Assembly: GCA_027062365.1 (NCBI GenBank) | Contig: JAMOTK010000050.1 | Location: forward strand, 1-64,000 | Direction of reading: 5' to 3' | Origin: Sulfurovum sp. | GTDB taxonomy: Bacteria; Campylobacterota; Campylobacteria; Campylobacterales; Sulfurovaceae | Length of the DNA stretch: 64,000 nt | In this document: positions 52,537-62,364 of the stretch, piece after piece | How positions within the stretch are numbered: position 1 is the stretch's first letter | How the letters are laid out: every line of letters starts with the position of its first letter | Program-made: the position numbers and the translations under genes | Notes under the pieces: generated by a model | What the model was told of the DNA's origin: nothing | Seen by the model: only the letters and a program-made list of their open reading frames with translations | The model's database searches: none

Positions 52537-54634
52537 TTTCTTTAAGATTATTCTTTTCGTCTCTATTTTATTTGGAGGGCTTCATGCTGAAGACAATAAC
52601 ACACGTAAAGATATAAACTTTTCACTCATTATCTCTGGTGGGGTCAGTTTAGGTGCCTATGAAGCTGGGTATAATTGGGCTGTTATCAAACTACTATCAG
52701 ATATTAAAAATAACAGTACCTTAGTCAATCCATACCTCAAATCTGTAGCAGGTGCATCTGCTGGGTCTATCAATGCTTTGCTCTCTGCTATGTATTGGTG
52801 TCAAAAAGATTCTATACCTTTACACAATAGCATTGATGACAATCTTTTTTATGAAACATGGGTGAATCTAGGCATAGAAGATTTGATTATCAAAGGAAAA
52901 GACCCCGAAAATAAAAGTTCTCTCTTTACCCGTAAAGGCTTAGAATCCAAAGGTAGAAAAATCATCAAACACATGAAAAAGCCTATCTTTAAAAAAGGCT
53001 GTGAAGTACCTCTAGGCGTTTCAGTCACCAAGGTCAAGCCTATCATCGAAAAAATACATGGTATCAAAATTAAAAATCAAAACTTTTCTGTACCGTTAGC
53101 CTTTAAAGAGCAAAATGGTAAAGGTATCGTAATCAATAAACCTTTACCTGATACAGGAGATTTTTACCTCTCCATCCCTGATATAGACAAAGACAGACAA
53201 AAGCTTGTCACTCTTCTTTTTGCTTCGGGGGCTTTCCCTGGGGCGTTTCAACAAGTAAAACTTGATTATGAATATAAAGGCATTAAGCACTCCAACTACT
53301 TTATCGATGGTGGAATCTATGATAATGTACCTTTAGATTTGGCAATAGCACTAAGTGCTGAGGCTTCGACTTTTTTCTTTATGGACCCTAGCAATATGCG
53401 AAAAGAGAAAGAGGTAGAAGATATTGATGCCAAAGAAGAGATACCCTTAGGATTTATCCAAACCAATCTTATGCCTGTATTTAGTAGTTTTGATATTATG
53501 CAATCGATGAAACTCTATGAAGCTATCAATCAAAATTTTAGAGGAGATAGCGATAAAAAATTAGTACTCTCTTCACGCTACCATCCTATTACAGGTAAAT
53601 ACTTAGGGCATTTTGGGGCATTTTTAGACCAAAACTTTCGTATCTATGACTACTATGTCGGTGTCTATGATGCTATATATCATTTATCAAATGCTTTTCA
53701 ACGTCAGTATCCAGAAAAATTTTCTGCGATGACACAGGTTGATGTAATGAACTTTCTTAAAGAATCACTACACATGGCACAAGGCTCTGAAGCATTACAA
53801 GCCTATACACTCTTTTTAAATACAGAATTTCACCATAGTAAACCCAAAATAACCAATCGTTTTTCTGCTATTTATAATGCTTTTAATATAGAAAAAACCG
53901 ATGCAAAACGTTATGAAACAGATGATTTTAAAGCATTCCTTAGTAAACTAGATATGCGTTATCTTAAAACACAGAATAATAGTTTTGTGCAACATGCCAA
54001 AGAAGATATAGACAACTGGCACAAACGTCCATTACGATTTATAGTAAATCGTGTAACAAGTATAGAAAATGATAGAGCAGAAATTCATGAAGACCATAGT
54101 GGTTTTGCTAATCTTACGAGCTTAACAGCATGGGCTGCTAGTACCTATCTCAAAGAAAAAAATGGATGGCAACTTTTTCCTTTAGATGTCCCTCACGACA
54201 AAGGACTAGAAGATTATCGTACAGCACTCAAATTTATCCCTAGTGAGATTGCTACTGATTTAAGTAACGGTGGTTTGAGTTTAGGATATACAGCAATATA
54301 CTATGAAAAGATGGATTTTCTTAGTGGATTTGAAGTAAAAGGGTCTTATGTTGTAGCAGATAAGACCACCAATTTTGTACGTATAGATACCAATGCATTT
54401 AAAGAGTATGATGATACATTTAAGTTAGGAGGGGGATTGAGTTTCTTTGCAAATACCCAAGGTGATTTATACAATAAAGATACGGCGTATGGGTTTAATG
54501 CCTATGTCGATGTCTTAGACATCTTTAGGTTAACATATGTCATCAGAGCAGGAAATAGCGATGAGACAGACAGAAACTATCTCTACTTTGGGATAGAAAA
54601 CATCCCAAGTCTTATCTACTGGCTCACAAGATAA
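52529..54634 (+). CDS. Patatin-like phospholipase with C-terminal extension
   Basis: 701 residues: signal peptide (1-20), then a patatin domain with GGVSLGAYEAG (oxyanion loop), GASAGS with nucleophile Ser77, and the DGG of the catalytic dyad in YFIDGGIYDNVP. The C-terminal part (about 590-701) is rich in aromatic, alternating strands (for example FKLGGGLSFFANT and YAFNAYVDV-like stretches) and may be a small beta-barrel or surface domain. A secreted or outer-membrane-linked lipid hydrolase is likely. It starts 8 bp inside the aminotransferase gene. Confidence 0.85.
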   Translation: MYNFFKIILFVSILFGGLHAEDNNTRKDINFSLIISGGVSLGAYEAGYNWAVIKLLSDIKNNSTLVNPYLKSVAGASAGSINALLSAMYWCQKDSIPLHNSIDDNLFYETWVNLGIEDLIIKGKDPENKSSLFTRKGLESKGRKIIKHMKKPIFKKGCEVPLGVSVTKVKPIIEKIHGIKIKNQNFSVPLAFKEQNGKGIVINKPLPDTGDFYLSIPDIDKDRQKLVTLLFASGAFPGAFQQVKLDYEYKGIKHSNYFIDGGIYDNVPLDLAIALSAEASTFFFMDPSNMRKEKEVEDIDAKEEIPLGFIQTNLMPVFSSFDIMQSMKLYEAINQNFRGDSDKKLVLSSRYHPITGKYLGHFGAFLDQNFRIYDYYVGVYDAIYHLSNAFQRQYPEKFSAMTQVDVMNFLKESLHMAQGSEALQAYTLFLNTEFHHSKPKITNRFSAIYNAFNIEKTDAKRYETDDFKAFLSKLDMRYLKTQNNSFVQHAKEDIDNWHKRPLRFIVNRVTSIENDRAEIHEDHSGFANLTSLTAWAASTYLKEKNGWQLFPLDVPHDKGLEDYRTALKFIPSEIATDLSNGGLSLGYTAIYYEKMDFLSGFEVKGSYVVADKTTNFVRIDTNAFKEYDDTFKLGGGLSFFANTQGDLYNKDTAYGFNAYVDVLDIFRLTYVIRAGNSDETDRNYLYFGIENIPSLIYWLTR

Positions 54635-54658
54635 AATATATAAGTTTCAAAGAAGCAA

Positions 54659-55213
54659 CTAACGCTTCTTTGTCATATACTCCATGAGGTACCATACCGA
54701 CCCAACGATAGAAAAGAGTATCACAGGTGCTATCCATGGATTTTCTTTAATATAAGAAAACATTGAGATGATACCTTCACTCGAATAATAAGCCGAAAGC
54801 CCAATCGTACATACAAAAATAATAGAAGCAAAAATATTATAAAACCCAAATTTCTTAAAGTCATACTTTGAAAGAGCCATAGAGAGTGGTACTAATGTTT
54901 TGATACCATATAAAAACTTTTGTATAAAGATAGCCCATATCCCATACTTACGCATAATCAGTGTTGCCAATGCTATCTTACGTTTGTGCTTTGCAAAATA
55001 AGGTTGTATCTCCTTTTTTTGATAACGTCCAAGATAAAAAAGAAACATATCTCCTAAATAATTAGAAACCGTAGCCACTACCAACACCGTCACTAAATCC
55101 ATCTTTCCCATATAAGCAAAAACCCCAGCCGCAGCCACAATAAACAAAGAACCCCCAAAAGCAAAAAAAGCAACAGCAAAATAGCCCCACGTTTCCAATG
55201 ACGAAAAATCCAT
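54659..55213 (-). CDS. DedA-family membrane protein (VTT domain)
   Basis: 184 residues with about five hydrophobic segments. The DedA/VTT core reads ATVSNYLGDMFLFYLGRY with the acidic residue, and FIQKFLYGIKTLVPLSMALSKY, where an Arg usually sits in F-x-R-x-x-P-G (here F-L-Y-G). DedA proteins are undecaprenyl-phosphate or phospholipid flippase candidates. Convergent with the patatin gene. Confidence 0.8.
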   Translation of the reverse strand: MDFSSLETWGYFAVAFFAFGGSLFIVAAAGVFAYMGKMDLVTVLVVATVSNYLGDMFLFYLGRYQKKEIQPYFAKHKRKIALATLIMRKYGIWAIFIQKFLYGIKTLVPLSMALSKYDFKKFGFYNIFASIIFVCTIGLSAYYSSEGIISMFSYIKENPWIAPVILFSIVGSVWYLMEYMTKKR

Positions 55214-55235
55214 AAAATATCCTAAAATTAAAGTA

Positions 55236-55267
55236 AGAAATCATAGCTAAAATACAATATGATTTCT
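55236..55267. repeat. Inverted repeat between dedA and lpxB
   Basis: AGAAATCAT (55236-55244) and ATGATTTCT (55259-55267) form a 9-bp stem with a 14-nt loop. On the plus strand CTTTTT follows, so it could be a weak terminator-like hairpin, or an operator for the dedA promoter. The rest of the gap carries a likely lpxB -10 TATAAT near 55329. Confidence 0.45.
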
Positions 55268-55361
55268 CTTTTTATCGTATTTGAACTTAAAATCTAAGAA
55301 AATTATGATTTATATCTAGTTTAAGCTATAATCTTTTATCATATACAAGAAAGTAACCCTT

Positions 55362-56417
55362 ATGAAAATACTCGTCTCAGCCTTAGAACCTTCCTCTAAT
55401 CTTCATCTCAAAGAAGTGATTAAACATACACAAGGCATTGAGCTTATTGGTATTTTTGATAAGAGTATCAAAGAAGGTATACCTCTTTATGATATTTCAC
55501 AAATGGCTATTATGGGTATCGTAGATGCACTCAAAAAATTGCGTTGGTTTTTTAAAGTAGCTGATGAGATGGTAGCATTGGCTTCTGAGGCTGATAAGAT
55601 ACTACTCATGGACTCTTCTGGGTTTAATCTACCTTTGGCTAAAAAGCTAAAAAAAGCATACCCAAATAAAGAGATAATCTACTACATCTTACCCCAGATA
55701 TGGGCTAGTCGTCCCAAACGTGCTGTAGCCCTAGAAAAGTACTGCGACACTCTCTTAGGGATACTTCCCTTTGAGATAGACTATTATCCACAAGGAAAGG
55801 CTAGGTATGTGGGGCATCCTTTGCTTGATGAGATAGATATACATAGAGATGAATCTAAGGTTCAAGGGTGCATTGCCTTTATGCCAGGGAGTCGCAAATC
55901 TGAAATTACACGATTAATGCCTATATTTTTAGAACTCAGACGTAAACTAGGCAATGATATATGTCCTATTTTAGTCATTCCCCCCTCTTTTGACCGTCAT
56001 AAAATTGCCAAACTCTACAAAGGCTATAGAGAATTTGAAATTGTTAGAGATACACATAAAGCACTAACACGTTCAGAATTTGCTTTTATATGTTCAGGGA
56101 CGGCTACCCTAGAATCTGCACTCATAGGCACACCTTTTAGCTTGGTATATATCGCTAAAAAGATAGATTTTTTTGTAGGCACAAGACTACTAGGCATCAC
56201 ACAAGTAGGCTTAGCCAATATTATACTTACCCACCACAATCAAAGTACCTTACACAATGAGATACTACAAGAAGATGTCACGGTAGATAATCTCCTAAAA
56301 GAGTACCAGCAAACAGACAAAACGATTTTTAACCAAAAAGCCAAAGAGTTAAAGAACTATCTTTCTCATGGTAGCTCTAAAAATGTGGCTAAAGTATTGA
56401 TGAATAAAATAGTATAG
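55362..56417 (+). CDS. lpxB: Lipid-A-disaccharide synthase
   Basis: 351 residues of GT19. Motifs: LVSALEPSSNLHLKEV, the conserved DSSGFNLPLAKKL, YYILPQIWASRPKRA, FVGHP-like YVGHPLLDEI, FMPGSRKSEI and FICSGTATLESALIGTPFSLVY. It joins UDP-diacylglucosamine and lipid X in lipid A synthesis at the inner membrane. Full length. A monocistronic-looking gene with its own -10. Confidence 0.95.
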   Translation: MKILVSALEPSSNLHLKEVIKHTQGIELIGIFDKSIKEGIPLYDISQMAIMGIVDALKKLRWFFKVADEMVALASEADKILLMDSSGFNLPLAKKLKKAYPNKEIIYYILPQIWASRPKRAVALEKYCDTLLGILPFEIDYYPQGKARYVGHPLLDEIDIHRDESKVQGCIAFMPGSRKSEITRLMPIFLELRRKLGNDICPILVIPPSFDRHKIAKLYKGYREFEIVRDTHKALTRSEFAFICSGTATLESALIGTPFSLVYIAKKIDFFVGTRLLGITQVGLANIILTHHNQSTLHNEILQEDVTVDNLLKEYQQTDKTIFNQKAKELKNYLSHGSSKNVAKVLMNKIV

Positions 56418-56546
56418 TGTCTCTTTTCTATTTTATACGACAACTTTAATTAACATAATAACAATTCTATCAATAATATAGTAATAAATGAAATGAAAAA
56501 CAGATTATCCTTGTCAAGTTTTATAAATTTAGATAAAATACATCTT

Positions 56547-57137
56547 ATGAAAGAAAAAATAAAAATATTTACAACAACCATCACAGCAGGTACACATAAG
56601 GGTAAGAAAATTGAGATACCTGATATATTTACGACTCGTAGTTCTAAAGGTATCCTCAAAGAGTCACTTTTTAATACCTTACAGTTTGACATTATAGACA
56701 AAAACTTTGTAGAGGTTTTTTCTGGGTCGGGGTCTATAGGATTAGAGGCGTTAAGCCGTGGAGCGAATGAAGCCTACTTCATCGAGTATAATCGTATTGC
56801 CTTCAAATGCCTAGAAGCCAATGTTCAACGGATAGCACCTTATAAGTCTCATCTATTTTTTGGGGATAGCTTTGAAAAGTTTGAAATGATTCATACGATG
56901 ATAGAAAAGTCTAAAGTAAAAACATACTTTTACTTCGACCCTCCCTTTGCTACTCGTGATGGGATGGATGATGTTTACGATAAGACTATTACACTGATAG
57001 AAAGTATTTCTCCTGAGATTTGTGAGATGGTGATAGTAGAACATATGTCTAATCTAGACATGCCTCAAAGTATCGGTAAACTGACACAAAGTAAACGTAA
57101 AAAGTTTGGTCGTAGTACAATGACATATTATAAATAG
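56547..57137 (+). CDS. rsmD: 16S rRNA (guanine966-N2)-methyltransferase RsmD
   Basis: About 196 residues. TRSSKGILKESLFNTL, the SAM motif FVEVFSGSGSIGLEALSRGA, and the catalytic YFYFDPPFATR. It methylates G966 of 16S rRNA. I chose the ATG at 56547 because the product then has the usual length. An ATG at 56493 would add 18 residues. A TTGTCA/TAAAAT promoter-like pair lies between the two, which also favours the later start. Confidence 0.9.
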   Translation: MKEKIKIFTTTITAGTHKGKKIEIPDIFTTRSSKGILKESLFNTLQFDIIDKNFVEVFSGSGSIGLEALSRGANEAYFIEYNRIAFKCLEANVQRIAPYKSHLFFGDSFEKFEMIHTMIEKSKVKTYFYFDPPFATRDGMDDVYDKTITLIESISPEICEMVIVEHMSNLDMPQSIGKLTQSKRKKFGRSTMTYYK

Positions 57138-57147
57138 TATTTTAATT

Positions 57148-57711
57148 TTATGCTAATTTATGTTTCCAGTAAGTAATCCATGTACTTCGTAGTTTTGACT
57201 TTTTGACTTTGCTTAGTTTTTTGGGAAGATTTTGACGCAAGTTTTTTTCAAGTGTTTTGGTAAGTTTTTTGTTTTTCATAATGGCATTAAATCCACCTGC
57301 TCCTTGTTGATGTGTTGCGTAAAGTGTAAAGGCTGATACTTTATAACCACGTTTTTTTAGACTTTTAATATTGTCTCTCATAATTGCTCTAAAAATTTTA
57401 TCTTGGTTGTATGATATTTTCCATAAATATTTAGGGATATTTAGTTTTTTAGCATAGTATGTAGCAGTACTAGGCATTATCTGATAACGTCCATAGGCAC
57501 CTGAACGGTGATTTTTGACATCATAGGCACCTGATGTTGTCTCTAGCTTTACAAGTTTTTCAACAATGATTTTTAGGTTTGCTTGTTTCATGCCCGAAAA
57601 TTTTGCTAATTTAGCACAAGAAGCTTGTGCCGTACTACTTACAAAAAGCATTACTAGTGGTACAGAGAATTTTTTAATCTTTCTTTTTATTATATTTTTT
57701 AATCTTTTCAT
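57148..57711 (-). CDS. Small SLT-type lytic transglycosylase
   Basis: 187 residues with a basic N-terminus and a signal peptide (about 10-30, cut near AQA). The lysozyme-like domain has KLETTSGAYDVKNHRSGAYG with the probable catalytic Glu, YQIMPSTATYYA, and a Gly-rich ATHQQGAGGFNAIM. C-terminal 40 residues are strongly basic. This is the compact VirB1/SLT type, which opens peptidoglycan for envelope structures. No secretion-system genes adjoin it. Confidence 0.75.
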   Translation of the reverse strand: MKRLKNIIKRKIKKFSVPLVMLFVSSTAQASCAKLAKFSGMKQANLKIIVEKLVKLETTSGAYDVKNHRSGAYGRYQIMPSTATYYAKKLNIPKYLWKISYNQDKIFRAIMRDNIKSLKKRGYKVSAFTLYATHQQGAGGFNAIMKNKKLTKTLEKNLRQNLPKKLSKVKKSKLRSTWITYWKHKLA

Positions 57712-57814
57712 ATTAGTTTACCCCAAATATTTGATAATTTATATTCTTTATTATAGCATGTTATAATTAATATCTACACTCTTGTAAAATATCGAAAAAA
57801 ATGACCTCTAAATA

Positions 57815-57834
57815 TAATGTATTAAAATACATTA
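57815..57834. promoter_or_regulatory. Perfect palindrome upstream of dynamin-like GTPase
   Basis: Arms TAATGTATT (57815-57823) and AATACATTA (57826-57834) around AA. It lies about 45 bp before the ATG of the GTPase gene and overlaps the likely promoter region. A dimeric repressor could bind here; which one cannot be said. Confidence 0.4.
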
Positions 57835-57878
57835 GGGTACAATAATATAGTATATTTTAGATTTTAAGGAAAAGCAAT

Positions 57879-59258
57879 ATGATGCCTACAGAACGATACG
57901 AAAAACTTAAAGAATATCTCTCAGAAGAGAATCCTATTTTATTAGATGTGATTAGTAAATATGAAGATTTGGATACAATAGGACATAAAATGGGCTTTAT
58001 TAGCGCTGATGAAACCTATACTAGCCACATTTCATGGTGGCCTATGATTTCTATACTTGGTACTTTTTCAGCAGGAAAATCAACATTTATCAATCAATAC
58101 ATGGGAGCAGATATTCAACAAAGTGGTAACCAAGCTGTAGATGATAAATTTACCGTCTTATGCTATGGTCACAATGAAGAGCCTGTAACCCTACCAGGAC
58201 TAGCTCTTGATGCTGACCCTCGTTTTCCTTTTTACAATATCAGTAAAGAAGTCAATAAAGTAGACCCAGGAGAAGGCAATCGTGTCAATCTTTATCTACA
58301 ACTCAAAACATTAAAATCAGAGAAGATAAAAGGGAAAATTCTTATAGACTCTCCAGGATTTGATGCAGACAGCCAAAGGGATGGTGTTTTACGTATTACC
58401 AATCACATGGTAGAAATGTCTGATTTGGTCTTGGTCTTTTTTGATGCACGTCATCCTGAACCAGGGGCTATGCGTGATACACTCAAACACTTAGTTGCTA
58501 CAACGATAGAACATAAAGATGCCAATAAAGTACTCTATATCCTCAATCAAATAGACACATCAGCCAAAGAAGACAACCTTGAAGATGTCATAGGTTCATG
58601 GCAAAGAGCTTTGGCAAATGAAGGTCTAATCTCAGGTAATTTTTATGCTATTTATAATGAAAATGCTGCCAATGCTATAGAAGACAAAGCCTTAGAAGAG
58701 CGTCTAAAAAGAAAAAAAGATACAGACTTAGCACAAATTATGGAACGTATGGATCAAGTAAGTGTAGAACGTGCCTATCGTATTGTTAAATCTCTTGAAA
58801 ATTTTGCCAAAGAGATGAAAGAAGAGAAAATACCTTTACTTAAAGAGGCACTTCATCTATGGTGGAAGAAAGTACTCTTTGCAGATTTAGGTATGTTAAT
58901 CTTAATTATTTTAGCATTGGCTTTTAGCCATTCTCAGTTTGATGCCTTATCAAATGTTTTGACTTCTCCTTTACAATTTATGAGTATCGCAGGTATTTCT
59001 TCTATACTTCTATTGATTACACATATCAAGGCACGTAGTATTTTTGCAAATAAAGCAGCCAAAAAATGGGAATCAAAAGACATCGCTATCTCTCAAGCGA
59101 TAGAACACAATACACGATGGTGGAAACATACAGTAGGTATAGGTGGACGAAGTTGGCATAAAAAGACTAAAGCTAAACTTGCAGTACTTGAAGCACAAGG
59201 AAGAACATTGATACAAAAGCTCAATGATCAATATGTAAGTCCAAATGGTCAAAAGTAA
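57879..59258 (+). CDS. Dynamin-like GTPase with C-terminal membrane helices
   Basis: 459 residues. The G domain has P-loop GTFSAGKST (61-69), switch motif IDSPGFDAD (156-164) and G4 NQID (223-226). A helical stalk follows. Two hydrophobic segments (about 335-352 and 362-382) form a membrane hairpin, then a basic tail. This matches small bacterial dynamin-family GTPases that remodel or bind membranes. It is single, not one of a tandem pair. A palindrome lies upstream. Function in this organism is unknown. Confidence 0.8.
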   Translation: MMPTERYEKLKEYLSEENPILLDVISKYEDLDTIGHKMGFISADETYTSHISWWPMISILGTFSAGKSTFINQYMGADIQQSGNQAVDDKFTVLCYGHNEEPVTLPGLALDADPRFPFYNISKEVNKVDPGEGNRVNLYLQLKTLKSEKIKGKILIDSPGFDADSQRDGVLRITNHMVEMSDLVLVFFDARHPEPGAMRDTLKHLVATTIEHKDANKVLYILNQIDTSAKEDNLEDVIGSWQRALANEGLISGNFYAIYNENAANAIEDKALEERLKRKKDTDLAQIMERMDQVSVERAYRIVKSLENFAKEMKEEKIPLLKEALHLWWKKVLFADLGMLILIILALAFSHSQFDALSNVLTSPLQFMSIAGISSILLLITHIKARSIFANKAAKKWESKDIAISQAIEHNTRWWKHTVGIGGRSWHKKTKAKLAVLEAQGRTLIQKLNDQYVSPNGQK

Positions 59259-59262
59259 AAAG

Positions 59263-59282
59263 TGTGCGACTATCGTCGCACA
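59263..59282 (-). terminator. Intrinsic terminator of pckA
   Basis: TGTGCGAC (59263-59270) and GTCGCACA (59275-59282) form an 8-bp stem with loop TATC. On the minus strand a CTTTTTACTTTT tract follows the stem, so it terminates pckA, whose stop is 14 bp upstream. It may also slow transcription from the convergent GTPase gene. Confidence 0.8.
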
Positions 59283-59295
59283 TTAGTAAAGAGTA

Positions 59296-60885
59296 TTATA
59301 TTTGTGGTCCTGCTGATGAGTAGTCAAATTCTCCACCGTTATCATCATAACGAGCAAAGTTTTCTTTAAACATTTTAGCTAATTTGTGTAGCATTGCATC
59401 ATAATCTTCTTTATTTTCCCAAGTATTTCGAGGATTTAGGACAGCTGTATCCACACCTGTGAGGGTAGTAGGAATAGCCAGATTAAAGATGTCAAGCATC
59501 TCAAACTCTGTATGGTTGATAGCACCAGATAAAATACCATCAATACATGCTCTTGTATTTTTGATACTCATACGTTTTCCTATACCATAAGGCCCACCTG
59601 TCCAACCTGTATTGACAAGATATACATTCACTTCATGCTTATCTATCTTTTCACCTAAAAGCTTTGCGTAAGCCGTAGGATGTAACGGTAAGAATGCCTC
59701 ACCAAAACATGCAGAGAATGTAGCCATAGGCTCCGTAATCCCTCTTTCGGTTCCTGCTACTTTAGCTGTATATCCTGAAAGGAAGTAATACATCGCTTGT
59801 TCTTTATTTAGCTTAGATACAGGAGGTAAAACACCAAAAGCATCTGCTGAAAGGAAGATAATATTATTTGGATGCCCTGCTTGTAAATCTTCTTTATGAT
59901 TGACAATATGTTCTATAGGGTAAGAAACACGTGTGTTTTCTGTCTTAGAACCATCTTCATAGTCTACTTTACCATTTTCATCACAAACCACATTTTCTAG
60001 CAACGCATCTTTAACGATAGCCCCATAAATTTCTGGTTCTGATTTGGGGTCAAGGTTAATAACTTTCGCATAACATCCACCCTCAAAATTGAATACACCA
60101 TGGTCATCCCATCCATGTTCATCATCACCTATTAAAGCTCTGTGAGGGTCTGTTGAGAGGGTAGTTTTTCCAGTACCTGAGAGTCCAAAGAACAAACATA
60201 CATCTTCATTTTCCCCTACATTGGCAGAACAGTGCATAGAAAGTTTACCTTCTAGTGGTAGCCAGTAGTTCATCATAGAAAAAATACCCTTTTTCATCTC
60301 ACCACCATACCATGTACCACCGATGATAGAAGTATTTTCTTCTACATTAAAGAGTACATACACATCAGAATGCATCCCATGTTCTTCATACTTTTCATTG
60401 GTTGTTTTACATGCGTTATAAACTGTAAAATCAGGTTCAAATTTTTCTAATTCAGACTCTGTAGGACGAATAAACATATTTTTTACAAAATGTGCTTGCC
60501 ATGCTACTTCAGAAATAAAACGAATAGAACGCTTAGAAGCTGCACTAGCCCCTGCATAGACATCTGTGATATAAATATTTTTACCTGAAAGTTGTGTAAG
60601 CGTAATATCAAGAAGCTCATCATAGATTTTTTTGTCTATTTTGGTATTAATATTACCCCAAGAAATATTTTCATTAGAAGGTGATTGATCGACAAAATAT
60701 TTATCTTTAGGACTACGTCCTGTGAAGATACCTGTGTCACACATGGCTGTGCCTGTTGTAGAGATTTTACACTCTGCATTTTTTACTTCGTGCTTTTGCA
60801 ACTCATCATAACTCAAATTGTAGTAAACATCTCCGATGTTTTTTAAACCTAGATTATTAAGTCCGTTGGGCATTTTAGTACTCAT
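59296..60885 (-). CDS. pckA: Phosphoenolpyruvate carboxykinase (ATP)
   Basis: About 529 residues. ATP-type motifs: SAYRSP-like [34 protein letters not shown], kinase-1a loop [15 protein letters not shown] and IGDDEHGWD, plus [14 protein letters not shown]. It converts oxaloacetate to PEP for gluconeogenesis. I chose the ATG at 60885 (GAGGA upstream); the open frame reaches 60924 without an RBS. It follows oadB and has its own -10-like TATAAT in the gap. Confidence 0.96.
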   Translation of the reverse strand: MSTKMPNGLNNLGLKNIGDVYYNLSYDELQKHEVKNAECKISTTGTAMCDTGIFTGRSPKDKYFVDQSPSNENISWGNINTKIDKKIYDELLDITLTQLSGKNIYITDVYAGASAASKRSIRFISEVAWQAHFVKNMFIRPTESELEKFEPDFTVYNACKTTNEKYEEHGMHSDVYVLFNVEENTSIIGGTWYGGEMKKGIFSMMNYWLPLEGKLSMHCSANVGENEDVCLFFGLSGTGKTTLSTDPHRALIGDDEHGWDDHGVFNFEGGCYAKVINLDPKSEPEIYGAIVKDALLENVVCDENGKVDYEDGSKTENTRVSYPIEHIVNHKEDLQAGHPNNIIFLSADAFGVLPPVSKLNKEQAMYYFLSGYTAKVAGTERGITEPMATFSACFGEAFLPLHPTAYAKLLGEKIDKHEVNVYLVNTGWTGGPYGIGKRMSIKNTRACIDGILSGAINHTEFEMLDIFNLAIPTTLTGVDTAVLNPRNTWENKEDYDAMLHKLAKMFKENFARYDDNGGEFDYSSAGPQI

Positions 60886-61033
60886 AGTATCCTCTTTTGT
60901 ACAAATATTTATAACATTAAACAAATTATATCCATTTAACTTTATTACATGCTAAAGCATACATTAAAAAACACACATTCACTTATATTTTCTAATGTAT
61001 ACTTCCTCCAAAGAGAAAGCATTGTACGACTCT

Positions 61034-62362
61034 TTATTTGAAGATAGAGAGTAACACACCAGCTGCGACAGCTGAACCAATCACACCTGCAACATTTGGA
61101 CCCATTGCATGCATGAGCAAAATATTACCTGGTTTAGCATCAGAACCAACCTTAGAGACAACCCTAGCTGACATTGGGACAGCAGAGACACCTGCTGCTC
61201 CAATCAATGGGTTGATAGGTTCTTTACTATATTTATTCATAACCTTAGCCATCAATACTCCTACAGCCGTACCAGCAGAGAAAGCCAAAAGACCAATAAC
61301 CATAATCCCCATAGTCTCAGCTACCAAAAATTTATCAGCTGCTAATTTAGATCCTACACCTAAACCAAGGAAGATAGTAACAACATTAATCAAAGAATTT
61401 TGCATCTCATTTGAAAGTCTATCAACCACACCTGACTCTTTTGCAAAGTTACCAAATGTAAATGCCCCAATAAGTGGTGCTGACTCAGGTATGATAAAGA
61501 TGGTAAGCATTAAAACAATGATAGGAAAGAAAAGCTTTTCAAGTCTATGTACTTTTCGTCCTGTCTTCATGACAATTTTACGTTCTTCTTCTGTAGTAAG
61601 CCACTTCATTATCGGAGGCTGAATTACAGGTACTAGAGCCATATATGAATAGGCTGCAACGGCAATAGCCCCTAGCATATCAGGTGCTAATCTATTGGCA
61701 ATAAAGATAGAAGTTGGTCCATCTGCTCCACCGATAATAGAGATAGCAGATGCATCTTGTAAAGAAAACCCAATCGCAACTGCTCCAATAAGTGAACCAA
61801 AGATACCAAACTGAGCAGCCCCACCAAGGATAGCTGTTTTAGGGTTTGCCAAAAGTGGACCAAAGTCTGTCATTGCTCCTACACCCATGAAAATCAGAAG
61901 AGGGAAAAATTCATTGGCAATTCCCATATTGTAAATAATACCTAGCATACCATGCTCTCCACCCATCCCTGCTAGAGGAATATTGGCAAGAAGACCACCA
62001 AAGGCGATAGGAATTAAAAGTAAAGGTTCAAAGTTTTTAGCAATAGCCAAATAGAAAAGAATGAATACTAAGATAATCATAATAATACGACCCAAAGAAG
62101 ATTCAAACCAATTCATTTCTCTTTCATAGTTAGCGCCTTTAGGTTCTGACGTTTTTTCACCATCATTTAAATCGATAATGGCATTAATTCCCGTAGTTTC
62201 CCAAAAACTAGATAAAAGCTGTGTGATTGTTTTTGGTTCATAGTGCTTTTCTACTTTTTCGATAGGTGCAGTAGGAGCTGTAGGCTCACTACTTGCTTGT
62301 ACCATAGAAGTAGATGCCCAAAAGACAAATAGTAACGACAGTAAAAGGTGTTTGAGCTTCAT
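61034..62362 (-). CDS. oadB: Oxaloacetate decarboxylase beta subunit (Na+ pump)
   Basis: 442 residues. An N-terminal extension (about 1-85) begins with a signal-like helix. The OadB membrane domain follows with about nine helices: [55 protein letters not shown] and [15 protein letters not shown]. Asp in the GGADGP and MTDFGP regions is used for Na+ transport in the family. It couples decarboxylation of carboxybiotin to Na+ export. Starts 2 bp after oadA. A gamma subunit is not seen, and the N-terminal extension may replace part of it. Confidence 0.9.
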   Translation of the reverse strand: MKLKHLLLSLLFVFWASTSMVQASSEPTAPTAPIEKVEKHYEPKTITQLLSSFWETTGINAIIDLNDGEKTSEPKGANYEREMNWFESSLGRIIMIILVFILFYLAIAKNFEPLLLIPIAFGGLLANIPLAGMGGEHGMLGIIYNMGIANEFFPLLIFMGVGAMTDFGPLLANPKTAILGGAAQFGIFGSLIGAVAIGFSLQDASAISIIGGADGPTSIFIANRLAPDMLGAIAVAAYSYMALVPVIQPPIMKWLTTEEERKIVMKTGRKVHRLEKLFFPIIVLMLTIFIIPESAPLIGAFTFGNFAKESGVVDRLSNEMQNSLINVVTIFLGLGVGSKLAADKFLVAETMGIMVIGLLAFSAGTAVGVLMAKVMNKYSKEPINPLIGAAGVSAVPMSARVVSKVGSDAKPGNILLMHAMGPNVAGVIGSAVAAGVLLSIFK

Positions 62363-62364
62363 GC

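Noticed and set aside
57879..59258. Dynamin gene as a LeoABC-like paired system
   Set aside because: Only one dynamin-like gene is present; neighbours are a transglycosylase and pckA.
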